From assembly GCA_016935315.1 (NCBI GenBank), contig JAFGRD010000009.1, positions 48,239 through 112,238 on the forward strand: a stretch of 64,000 nt of DNA, given 5' to 3'. Below the pieces are notes generated by a model. The model was not told where the DNA came from, did not search any database, and saw only the letters and a list, made by a program, of their open reading frames with translations. The position numbers and the translations under genes were made by a program. This document shows positions 45,434 through 53,371 of the stretch, piece by piece (position 1 is the first letter of the stretch; the number at the start of each line of letters is the position of its first letter). Origin of the DNA: Pirellulales bacterium (GTDB lineage: Bacteria; Planctomycetota; Planctomycetia; Pirellulales; Thermoguttaceae).

Positions 45434-46582
45434 TCATTTCGCTCCCGGACGCAAAACGGCATCGATGGCCCTATAGGCCGCCGCGCGAAGCTCCCCGGGA
45501 AAATCGTGGCCGCAGTCGGGATGCTCGACGCAGAGGTGGCCCTTGCCGCCGAGCAGCTCGTAGACCGGGTATGCCGCCGCGGCGCACTCAGCGACGCTTT
45601 GACACTGGAAGTTGTCGTCGTATTGCGGCGCGTTGACGAAGCACCGCCGCGGAGCCAGCGCGCCGAGCAACTCGGGGAAGTCGAACGGAATCTCCTCCAA
45701 CCTTCCGCGGTAGTTGGACAACCGCGGCATGTAGCGGATCTGGCACCAGCCCTTGCCGAAGTACCAGTTGGACTCCGAGCCATCGTAGTATTGCAGGAAC
45801 GAATCGAACCCGCAACTGCTTGCCAGCACCGTGATCCGCGGGTCGAACACGGCCGTGTAAATGGCGTTGTGCCCGCCCAGCGAATGGCCGATGGCGCCGA
45901 AGCCCCGCGACGAGTCGACATACGGCAGCGAGGCGAGCAAATCCAGACCGCGGGAGTTGTCCCAGACCGCCTTCATCGTGCCGCTGACGTAGCCGAGCCG
46001 GGCCAGATTGGGCCAGTAGTCGGCCAGGTGCGGGTAGGAAGGGGACAAGGTGACGTAGCCCCGCTCGGCCAACTCCGCGGCGTATTGCCTTCCTGGCCGG
46101 CCGCCCAGCCCCACGACGACCTGGTGGCCCACCTGGTTGTCGGTGGGATGCAGGCAGAGCACGGCCGGCGCCCGGCGCCGGCCCGCCAACACGTCCTTGG
46201 GAATGCAGAGGTATGCGGGCGTGCGCGACTGCGGCTCCGACTGGTAGGTGATCAGCCGCCGCACGTACGTTCCCGCGTCGGCTTCCTCCTGGACCTTCAC
46301 GTCCAGCGACACGCGCCGCTCGGGGCCGGGCAGGTTGCCCATCGCCTCCTGCATCCCCCGCACGATCTCCGCCCGGCGTTGCTGCCAGTCGGCCGGCGTC
46401 TTCACCGGCCGCACTTCTCCGCCGGCGTCGCGATACCGAAGCAGCTTGTAGCGATCGAGGCGGGCCGGCCCTTCCGCCGCCGCAGTGCAACCCAGAGCGA
46501 TTCCCGCGCCCAGCACAACACACCGCAGACAGGCCGTTCCGCTTGCCCCCCTCTGCACCTCGGAAGCTCGTTTTGCAGACAT
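45434..46582 (-). CDS. Secreted alpha/beta hydrolase (esterase-like)
   Basis: A 382-residue protein from the ATG at 46582, which has GGAGG five bases upstream. The N-terminus has a hydrophobic leader (CLRCVVLGAGIALGC). The fold shows APAVLCLHPTD before the oxyanion region, the nucleophile elbow GHSLGG with Ser234, and a C-terminal HPDCGHDFP with the catalytic His. It resembles the dienelactone-hydrolase/acetyl-xylan-esterase group, so deacetylation of a polysaccharide is a reasonable guess. Upstream longer reading is not supported. It is divergent from the GH106-like gene. Confidence 0.8.
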   Translation of the reverse strand: MSAKRASEVQRGASGTACLRCVVLGAGIALGCTAAAEGPARLDRYKLLRYRDAGGEVRPVKTPADWQQRRAEIVRGMQEAMGNLPGPERRVSLDVKVQEEADAGTYVRRLITYQSEPQSRTPAYLCIPKDVLAGRRRAPAVLCLHPTDNQVGHQVVVGLGGRPGRQYAAELAERGYVTLSPSYPHLADYWPNLARLGYVSGTMKAVWDNSRGLDLLASLPYVDSSRGFGAIGHSLGGHNAIYTAVFDPRITVLASSCGFDSFLQYYDGSESNWYFGKGWCQIRYMPRLSNYRGRLEEIPFDFPELLGALAPRRCFVNAPQYDDNFQCQSVAECAAAAYPVYELLGGKGHLCVEHPDCGHDFPGELRAAAYRAIDAVLRPGAK

Positions 46583-46702
46583 ATTGGCCTCCGCCGGCTC
46601 GTCAAGTGCCTGGCCAATACAGTATAGCCGCTGGTTCCGGCCGTCGCGAGTGCTTGACGCGGCCGGTCCCGGCGGCGGATACTGGTAGCCGTGGTCGGAA
46701 CT

Positions 46703-46732
46703 CCGGCAACCGTGCCCCCGGCAACCGTGCCG
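46703..46732. repeat. Short tandem repeat in a divergent promoter region
   Basis: CCGGCAACCGTGCCC and CCGGCAACCGTGCCG lie directly side by side, followed by GGCCGGTTGCC, which is the reverse complement of the same core. It lies between the divergent alpha/beta hydrolase (start 46582) and GH106-like (start 46810) genes and could be an operator for both. Confidence 0.5.
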
Positions 46733-46809
46733 GCCGGTTGCCCGCCGCCTGACCGCTCCCGGCACACCTCCCTGCCTTGCTTGCCTCCAGCCAACCGAGG
46801 ACTCTCCCA

Positions 46810-48822
46810 ATGCAAATCAAGTGGAATCGAATCTTGTCGGCCGTCGTGCTCCCAGTCCTGCTGACGACCCCGATCCTTGCAGCCGAGCCGTCCGACGGCA
46901 GGGAACGGGAACTCGTGCCGGCCGACTGGCTGCCGCGATGGTCCGATCCTCCGGCGGCCGATCGGCCGATGCAAATCGTTCATGGAATCGCCCCCGGTCG
47001 GGCAACGCCGGAAGCGATGCGGTTCTACAAGGATCGAGGTCTCGGTGGCGTGGTCTGCAACGTGGGTTTCGATCAGTACCTGACCTCCGAGGAGAACTGG
47101 AAGACGCTGGCGACCGCCGTGGAGTCTTGCCGCGAGCTGGGCATGGTCGTCTGGCTCTACGACGAGGAGGGCTATCCCAGCGGGGCCGCCGGCGGGGTGG
47201 TGCTCAAGGAAAACCCGGCGCTGGAGGCGACGGAGCTGGCCCTGGACGCCTCGCGCGACGAGCCGTTTATCGTCCGGCCGGCCTACGAGCACACCCACGC
47301 CTCGAACAATTTCCATGCCGCCCGGCGGTATCCCAATCTGATCGACGACCGGGCGACGCGGTGCTTTCTCGATAAGACGCACGAGGCCTACTGGCGCCGA
47401 CTCGAGCCGCATTTCGGTCGGACGATCGAGGCCATCTTCACCGACGAGCCGTCGCTGATCGCCATCGATCTCGGGCAGCTGCCCGAAGACGTGCGCCGGC
47501 GGGTCCGCGTGGTCGATCCGATCGATCCGGCGGTCCGCCCGTTGCCCTGCGTGCCCTGGGGCTACGACTTGGCCGAGCAGTACCGGCAACGTTGGGGCGA
47601 AGACCTGATCGAGCGGCGCGGCAGCCTCTTCGGCGGCGACTCCGACGCCGACCGCCAGGTCCGACGCCGGTTCTGGGCGCTGATCGCCGACCTGGTGGCC
47701 GACCGCTACTTCGGCCAGATCGGGCGCTGGTGCGCGGAACATCGCCTCGCCTCCTGCGGCCACAGCCTGTGGGAAGAGCAACTGATGCACCACGTGGCGC
47801 TGGAAGGCAACGGGCTGAAGGTGCTGGCCCAGATGGACATCCCGGGGCTCGACATGCTGTCGTCCGATCCGCAGGTGGTCGGCCACACGGGCTGGATGAC
47901 CGCCGCCATGCCCGCCTCAGCCGCCATCCTCGGCGGGCGACGACGCGTGATGACCGAGGTCAGCGACTTCAGCCAGAAGCTGGGCAACCAGGGGCCGGTG
48001 GGGTTGGCCGAAATGCAGGCCACCGCCGCCTGGCAGGCCGCCTGGGGCGTGACCGACTTCACGCTCTACTACGGCGTCGGCGACCGGTCGGCCGACGACT
48101 ATCGGGCGTATGGCGACTGCGTCGGCCGGCTCAACGCCGTGCTCAAGCCGGCCCGGCCCGCGCCCGACGTGCTGCTCTACTACCCCATCTACGACCTCTG
48201 GGCCGAATACCTGCCTGTGGCCGGGCCGCTGGGCATGGCGTCGCAATCGCCGCGGGCACGGCGCATCGTGGGCTCGTTCATGCGGCTGGGGCAATTGCTT
48301 CAGCGGAGCCAGATCCCGTTCACGCTGATCGATCACGAGCACCTGGCCGCCGCGACGGCTCGCGAAGACGGCACCCTGGCAGTCGCGGACCAGGGCCGAT
48401 ACAAAACCGTCGTGCTGCCGGACGGCGTGAAGCTGCCGGAGCCGGCCGCCGCCGTGGTCGAGCGGTTTCGCCGATACCGGGGCCGGATCGTGGCCGAGGG
48501 CGATTCGGCGCCCCAGGCCGACGCGGCGCCGCAGTTGACCGGCCCGGCGCTGATCGAGACGCTTCGGCCGGCTTGCCGGATCGCGCCTGCTTCGCCGTGG
48601 ATCGTCCTGGGGCGGTTCCTGCGCGATGGGCGGACGATTCTGCTGGTTGCCAACGTCGCCAGCGAGGCCTACCAGGGCCACCTGGCCACCGACGCGGGCC
48701 CGGGCTGGCTGAGCCTGGACCCGGCCAGCGGCGAGATCCGGCCGGCCGAAACCGACCCGGACGGACGGATTCTCCTCGCGCTGCAGCCCCGGCAGGCCGT
48801 GCTGCTGGTCCAGTCGCCGTGA
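46810..48822 (+). CDS. GH106-like glycoside hydrolase (alpha-L-rhamnosidase-like)
   Basis: A 670-residue secreted protein with a signal peptide ending in LAAE. The segment VVWLYDEEGYPSGAAGG at about 113-129 is the characteristic motif of the GH106 alpha-L-rhamnosidase family, and AIFTDEPSL near residue 210 is its second acidic motif. Both are expected in the catalytic barrel. Characterised GH106 enzymes are usually larger (over 900 residues), so C-terminal accessory beta-sandwich domains are missing. Substrate is therefore a guess: rhamnose-containing polysaccharides such as ulvan or rhamnogalacturonan. It is followed after 62 bp by a GH5-like gene on the same strand. Confidence 0.72.
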   Translation: MQIKWNRILSAVVLPVLLTTPILAAEPSDGRERELVPADWLPRWSDPPAADRPMQIVHGIAPGRATPEAMRFYKDRGLGGVVCNVGFDQYLTSEENWKTLATAVESCRELGMVVWLYDEEGYPSGAAGGVVLKENPALEATELALDASRDEPFIVRPAYEHTHASNNFHAARRYPNLIDDRATRCFLDKTHEAYWRRLEPHFGRTIEAIFTDEPSLIAIDLGQLPEDVRRRVRVVDPIDPAVRPLPCVPWGYDLAEQYRQRWGEDLIERRGSLFGGDSDADRQVRRRFWALIADLVADRYFGQIGRWCAEHRLASCGHSLWEEQLMHHVALEGNGLKVLAQMDIPGLDMLSSDPQVVGHTGWMTAAMPASAAILGGRRRVMTEVSDFSQKLGNQGPVGLAEMQATAAWQAAWGVTDFTLYYGVGDRSADDYRAYGDCVGRLNAVLKPARPAPDVLLYYPIYDLWAEYLPVAGPLGMASQSPRARRIVGSFMRLGQLLQRSQIPFTLIDHEHLAAATAREDGTLAVADQGRYKTVVLPDGVKLPEPAAAVVERFRRYRGRIVAEGDSAPQADAAPQLTGPALIETLRPACRIAPASPWIVLGRFLRDGRTILLVANVASEAYQGHLATDAGPGWLSLDPASGEIRPAETDPDGRILLALQPRQAVLLVQSP

Positions 48823-48884
48823 GTTGCTCTTTCGATCCGACCGGCCCTGTTCTCCTTGATGCCTGAAAACAAAGGGACCGACCG

Positions 48885-51050
48885 ATGCGAACGACGACAC
48901 TGAAGTGGTTGTGCCTGTGTGCGGGTCTCTTGGCCATGGGGACCCGGTCGCAGGCGGATTCGGCGGAGCGGCAGATCGGCTTGAGCGTGGGCACGCCAGA
49001 AGTGGGCAAGTACGAGCGGGTCGAGTTTACCATCGACGCGCCCACTTCGTACCGAAATCCGTTCGACCCGGACGAGGTAGACCTGACGCTGGTGCTGAAG
49101 GCGCCCGACGGCACGGCGCTCTCGATTCCGGCCTTCTACTGCCAGCTCTACGAGCGGCGGCAGATTCGCGGCGGCCGCGGGACGACCGACTGGATGGCCC
49201 CGGCGGGCCCGCCGGTGTGGAAGGCGCGGTTCGCCCCCGGCCGGCTCGGCGTCTACACGGCCACCGCCCGGCTGAAGGACGGTCGTGGCACGGCCGAATC
49301 CGAATCGGTCCGGTTCGAGGCAACGCCGTCGCGGCGGGCCGGCTTTCTGCGCGTCAGCCGCCGCGATCCCCGCTTCCTTGAGTTCAGCGAGGGGCAGCCG
49401 TTTTTTGCGATCGGGCAGAACCTGGCCTTCATCGGCGCCGGGCAACAGATCAACCTATCCAAGGCAGAAGAGGTCTTCGCCAAGCTGTCGCAGAACGGGG
49501 CCAACTATCTCCGCATCTGGACCTGTTGCGAAGATTGGGCCATGGCGATCGAAGCCCGCAAGAGCGCCTGGGGCCGGTCGTGGAACTGGAAGCCGCCCTG
49601 GGTGGCGATGCCCGGCAACGAGAACGACCCCGCGGGGCTGAAGTGCGTGAGGCTGGCCGGCCCGGACGGGGCCACGCTGAGCGTTTCGCCTTCCCATGAC
49701 GTTGCCGTGCGGCCGAACACCCGCTACGTCGTCTCCGGCAAGGTCCGCACCGACGCCACGGCAAAGCTGCGCGTGGAACTGGGCGGCGGGCCGGGCGAGT
49801 CGTATGCTTCCGACCCCGTCGACCAGTGGACCGCCTTTCGGCAGGAATTTGTGACCGGGCCGGACCAGATGTGGCTGGGCCGCATGATCCTGCGGCTGGA
49901 CGGCGCCGGCGAGGTGCTGCTGGACGCCCTCTCGCTGAAGGAGGCCGGCGGCGGCGAGTTGCTTTGGGAGGCCGAGGTCAACCGTACCCTCCGCGGTTTC
50001 TACAACCCGCCCGACTGCTTCATGCTCGACGAGCTGCTCGAAGCGGCCGAAGCCCACGGCATCTATTTGCAGCTCTGCCTGATCACCCGCGATTTGTACA
50101 TGAAGTCGCTGAAAGATCCCGGCAGCGAGGAGTATCGACAGGCGACCGACGACGCGAAGAAGCTGCTGCGCTACGCGGTGGCCCGCTGGGGCTATTCGAC
50201 CAGTGTGGCCGCCTGGGAGTACTTCAACGAAATCGACCCCGGCCTGCCGACCGATCGATTCTACGCGACCTTGGGCGAATACCTCGAGCGGATCGACGTC
50301 TACGGCCACCTGCGAACGACCAGCACCTGGCACCCCTCGCCCAAGGATTGGCGGCATCCCAAGCTGGACATGGCCCAGATGCACCATTACCTCCGCCCGG
50401 TGCCCGACGCCGAGTGGAAGGACGGCGTGGCGGTGATGGTCGACAAGACGCGGATGATGCGGGAGAACACGCCGGCGGGGCCGATGATGGTCGGCGAGTT
50501 CGGGCTGGCCGGGACGAAGTGGGAGCGCAGCGACTACATGAAGCAGGACCGGGAGCTGGTCCATTTCCACAACGCGCTGTGGGCCTCGGCCCTTTCGGGT
50601 GCGTCGGGCACGGCGTTGTTTTGGTGGTGGGAACAGCTCGAGGCCCAAGAATGCTACCATCACTACCGGCCGCTGGCCGATTTTCTGGCCGACGTCCCCT
50701 TCACCACGGCCGGGCTGCAACCGACTTCCGCGACCGTCTCTGCCCGGCCGGTCCGCGTCCTCGGCTTGCAGGGCAACGACTGTGCCTACGTCTGGTTGTT
50801 CAATCCCGAGGCCGCCTGGTGGAACCTGGTGGTGCAGAAGGCGACGCCCGCGGCGATCGAGTCGGCCACGATCGAGGTGCCAACCCTGGCGCCCGGCCCG
50901 TATCAAGTCACCTGGTGGGACACTCTTCGTGGCGCGGTCTTGAAACAGCAGGACGTCTCCGTCGCGCCGCGGCAGGTTCTTCGGCTGGCGGTGCCGGCCT
51001 TCTCGCGGGACATCGCCGGTAAGATCGTCCGTTCACCCGAGAAACGGTAA
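48885..51050 (+). CDS. Secreted DUF5060/GH5-like glycosidase with inserted CBM-like domain
   Basis: A 721-residue protein with a signal peptide (about 25 residues). Residues 30-150 form a DUF5060-type Ig-like domain (GKYERVEFTIDAP). The barrel follows: FFAIGQNLAF, LRIWTCCEDWAM, then the acid/base in EYFNEID (Glu449) and the nucleophile in VGEFG (Glu538), as in clan GH-A. Between about residues 240 and 355 the barrel is interrupted by a beta-sandwich stretch (VRLAGPDG, YVVSGKVRTDA, MILRLDGAGEVLLDALSLKE) that looks like a carbohydrate-binding domain. A C-terminal beta-domain closes the protein. Together with the GH106-like gene it forms a two-gene unit. Confidence 0.8.
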   Translation: MRTTTLKWLCLCAGLLAMGTRSQADSAERQIGLSVGTPEVGKYERVEFTIDAPTSYRNPFDPDEVDLTLVLKAPDGTALSIPAFYCQLYERRQIRGGRGTTDWMAPAGPPVWKARFAPGRLGVYTATARLKDGRGTAESESVRFEATPSRRAGFLRVSRRDPRFLEFSEGQPFFAIGQNLAFIGAGQQINLSKAEEVFAKLSQNGANYLRIWTCCEDWAMAIEARKSAWGRSWNWKPPWVAMPGNENDPAGLKCVRLAGPDGATLSVSPSHDVAVRPNTRYVVSGKVRTDATAKLRVELGGGPGESYASDPVDQWTAFRQEFVTGPDQMWLGRMILRLDGAGEVLLDALSLKEAGGGELLWEAEVNRTLRGFYNPPDCFMLDELLEAAEAHGIYLQLCLITRDLYMKSLKDPGSEEYRQATDDAKKLLRYAVARWGYSTSVAAWEYFNEIDPGLPTDRFYATLGEYLERIDVYGHLRTTSTWHPSPKDWRHPKLDMAQMHHYLRPVPDAEWKDGVAVMVDKTRMMRENTPAGPMMVGEFGLAGTKWERSDYMKQDRELVHFHNALWASALSGASGTALFWWWEQLEAQECYHHYRPLADFLADVPFTTAGLQPTSATVSARPVRVLGLQGNDCAYVWLFNPEAAWWNLVVQKATPAAIESATIEVPTLAPGPYQVTWWDTLRGAVLKQQDVSVAPRQVLRLAVPAFSRDIAGKIVRSPEKR

Positions 51051-51057
51051 GGACTCG

Positions 51058-51987
51058 TCACCCCGTCTCGGGCAGGAACGCGGGAAAATGGACACCGCGG
51101 GGCGCCGCGCAGTCGCCGCGGATCTGATAGAAGTGCATCTCGCAGTTGCGGGCACCCCAACGATACATCTGCCGGACGAGCCGCCCGCACTCGACCGGAA
51201 CCAGCACGATCGGCCGGCGGCCGCGATGGCGGTTCAGCTCGGCGCGGATCAGTGCCGCTGCCTGCCGTTGCGTCCGTGCGAGGCCGGGGCCGATCATGTT
51301 GCAGCCGGGATGGGCCGAAGAGATCATGAACCCGTTCAGCCCGCCGCGGCCGTCCTCGCACACCGATGCGTGCCAGGACCCTTCGGCGTCGGCGAGGCAG
51401 TAGCGGAAGTCCTGCCCGCGCTCGATGCCGACCAACTCCCGTTCCACCGCAACCATGGCCGGCACGTCGTCGGCCGTCGCCTCGCGGACCGCGTCGTCGT
51501 CGGTTTCCCGATCGTCGATCCCCGCGTCGGGCACCTCGACGCACATGTCCTGATACGCCCGGCAGGGCACGAATCCGGCCCGCGTATAGAGCGAGAACGA
51601 ATCGAGGTTCATCGCGCTGGAGACCAGCCGCAAGGGCTTCCCGGACCGTTGGGCGTCGTCGATGATGGCCTGCAACATGGCCCGGGCGACGCCCTTGCCC
51701 AGGTAGTTGGGGTGGACGTTCATGATGCCGACCGAGACGTGTGTCGGCCGCGGATGGAAAAAGCACGAGCCCATCAGCCGGCCGTTTTGCGGGCCGACGG
51801 CCACCACTCCGCAGCCGGGGTCCAGCTTCTCATACACCTCGAAGAAGATGTCCGACGCGGCCGGCCCGCCGGAGAACCGCGGCGGCAGCCCCCGCGACAG
51901 AAACCCATAGTTCATCGACACGCAGATCAACTCGGCCACTTCCGAGCGATCGTCCGGCTCGATTCGGCGCAGGTGGATTTGGCGCAT
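51058..51987 (-). CDS. Tandem GNAT-family N-acetyltransferase
   Basis: A 309-residue cytoplasmic protein. The first GNAT domain (1 to about 145) has the acetyl-CoA loop VHPNYLGKGVARAML and LYTRAGFVPCRAY. The second half (AVREATADDVPAMVAVERELVG and later GCNMIGPGLARTQRQAAALI) looks like a divergent second GNAT domain (Acetyltransf_18-like). Substrate unknown. It converges with the GH5-like gene, with 7 bp between the stops. A rearranged copy of the dispersed element begins 29 bp upstream of its start. Confidence 0.75.
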   Translation of the reverse strand: MRQIHLRRIEPDDRSEVAELICVSMNYGFLSRGLPPRFSGGPAASDIFFEVYEKLDPGCGVVAVGPQNGRLMGSCFFHPRPTHVSVGIMNVHPNYLGKGVARAMLQAIIDDAQRSGKPLRLVSSAMNLDSFSLYTRAGFVPCRAYQDMCVEVPDAGIDDRETDDDAVREATADDVPAMVAVERELVGIERGQDFRYCLADAEGSWHASVCEDGRGGLNGFMISSAHPGCNMIGPGLARTQRQAAALIRAELNRHRGRRPIVLVPVECGRLVRQMYRWGARNCEMHFYQIRGDCAAPRGVHFPAFLPETG

Positions 51988-52016
51988 GGCAGGCTGTCTA
52001 GTTGTTCGTGTGGGCT

Positions 52017-52090
52017 TATTGACCTTGGCAGTGCAGACGTCAATAGCGTCTTATTGATGTCTGCATTGTGAATGATCCAGGCCGACTGAA
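52017..52090. repeat. Dispersed palindromic element, copy 6 (rearranged)
   Basis: The stretch has a small palindrome TATTGACC...GTCAATA made of the element ends, followed directly by the TATTGATGTCTGCATTGTGAA half with GGCCGAC. One full arm is missing. It looks like two truncated ends joined together. It lies 29 bp upstream of the GNAT start codon. Confidence 0.75.
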
Positions 52091-52236
52091 GATACCTCTG
52101 AGTCCCCCGGTTCTTTCCCGATCAGAAGTCACCCAAATCGACGCCCCATACAGAGCGAGCGTTATGGCGGGAAAGGCGTCTGCGCCGCCTTTCCCACCAT
52201 GAGAATGCCCAACTTATTCTCTGACGAGTCCTTGCG

Positions 52237-52539
52237 TTACCGCTGCCCCACGACGTCATCGATCCGCTGCTGCAATTCCGCCGGCGCGATGTCTCGCACC
52301 AGGAACCGCTTCTGGTGCGAGGTCTCGCCGGCGATCAGCTCCAACTGCGATTTCCGCAGCGCCAGCGACTTGCTCAACAGGCCGATCAGCGCCTTGTTCG
52401 CCTTGCCTTTTTCCGGCGACTGGGTGACGCAGACCTTCAGCATGCCCTGCTGCTGGCCGCGGATTTCGTTGTGCCGCGCCCCGGGCTGGGCGCGAACCGG
52501 CAGGATCGTGCCCTCGGCGTGCGGTTGCAGGTCGATCAT
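52237..52539 (-). CDS. yggU: DUF167 family protein (YggU-like)
   Basis: A 100-residue basic cytoplasmic protein. Landmarks are VRAQPGARHNEIRG near the N-terminus and VCVTQSPEKGKANKALIGLLSKSL, the DUF167 signature. Its function is unknown in all bacteria. The start overlaps the stop of the YggS gene by four bases (ATGA), so the two are translationally coupled, an arrangement seen in many bacteria. Confidence 0.9.
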   Translation of the reverse strand: MIDLQPHAEGTILPVRAQPGARHNEIRGQQQGMLKVCVTQSPEKGKANKALIGLLSKSLALRKSQLELIAGETSHQKRFLVRDIAPAELQQRIDDVVGQR

Positions 52540-53243
52540 TCCATCACCCCGTGAAACAGCGCCGAGCCGACCCGCACGATCGTGGCCCCCTCTTCGATCG
52601 CCACCTCGTAGTCACCGCTCATCCCCATCGACAACTCGTCGAGCGCGACGCCCTGGGGGCATTTCCCGCGCAGGCGGTCGCGCAGCCCGCGCAGCGCGGC
52701 GAAGTCGCGCCGGGCGGCCTCCAACCCGCCGGTGAAGCTCGCCATGCACATCAGGCCGCGGACCTCCACGTGGCGGTATCCGGCCAGTTGCTCCAGAAAC
52801 GGCTCCACTGCCGTCGGGTCGAAGCCGTGCTTGGCGGTCTCGCCCGAGATGTTCACCTCCAACAGCATCGGCACGCGGCGGGAACACCCGGCGGCGATGC
52901 GGTCGATCGCTTCGACCAGGCGGGGGCTGTCGGCCGACTCGATCATATCGATCAACGGCAGCGTACGGCGGACCTTGTTTCGCTGCAGGTGTCCGATCAT
53001 GTGCCAGCAGACTTGCAGATCGTGCAGCGTTTCAGCCTTCTCGCAGAGTTGCTGCGGCCGGCTCTCGCCCAACGCCGTGCAACCGGCCATGGCCAGCGTC
53101 CGGGATTCCGCCGCGCCGACGTACTTGGTCACGCCCACCAGGGTAATCGCCTCAGCCGGGCGACCGGAACGGGCCGCGGCGTCGGCAATCCGCCCGCGGA
53201 CTTCACGGAGGTTCTCGCTGATTTGGGCCGTCAGGTCGGGCAT
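52536..53243 (-). CDS. yggS: YggS/PLPBP family PLP-homeostasis protein
   Basis: A 235-residue fold type III PLP-binding protein. The Schiff-base lysine is Lys40 in LVGVTKYV; HMIGHLQRNK, VNISGETAKHGF, and LSMGMSGDYEVAIEEGATIVRVGSALF complete the family set. It binds PLP and buffers vitamin B6 and amino-acid pools and has no known enzyme activity. Its 3' end overlaps the yggU start. A full copy of the dispersed element ends 26 bp upstream of its start, and the element begins at the stop codon of the LarA-like gene. Confidence 0.93.
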   Translation of the reverse strand: MPDLTAQISENLREVRGRIADAAARSGRPAEAITLVGVTKYVGAAESRTLAMAGCTALGESRPQQLCEKAETLHDLQVCWHMIGHLQRNKVRRTLPLIDMIESADSPRLVEAIDRIAAGCSRRVPMLLEVNISGETAKHGFDPTAVEPFLEQLAGYRHVEVRGLMCMASFTGGLEAARRDFAALRGLRDRLRGKCPQGVALDELSMGMSGDYEVAIEEGATIVRVGSALFHGVME

Positions 53244-53269
53244 GGGCTGGGCGATCGAGTCTTCTTATT

Positions 53270-53371
53270 ATTGACGCTTGCACAGTCAATGCGCGAGGGC
53301 AACCAACGGGAGCCCGATTCTGCCGGCCTTCCGTTGGTCGGCCTGGATCATTCGCAATGCAGACATCAATA
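53270..53371. repeat. Dispersed palindromic element, copy 7 (full, near consensus)
   Basis: The copy closest to the consensus: ATTGACGCTTGCACAGTCAA to AATGCAGACATCAATA, arms ACCAACGGGAG and CTTCCGTTGGT. The TGA stop of the LarA-like gene is inside its end (TAT-TGA on the minus strand). It is 26 bp upstream of the yggS start. Confidence 0.95.
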
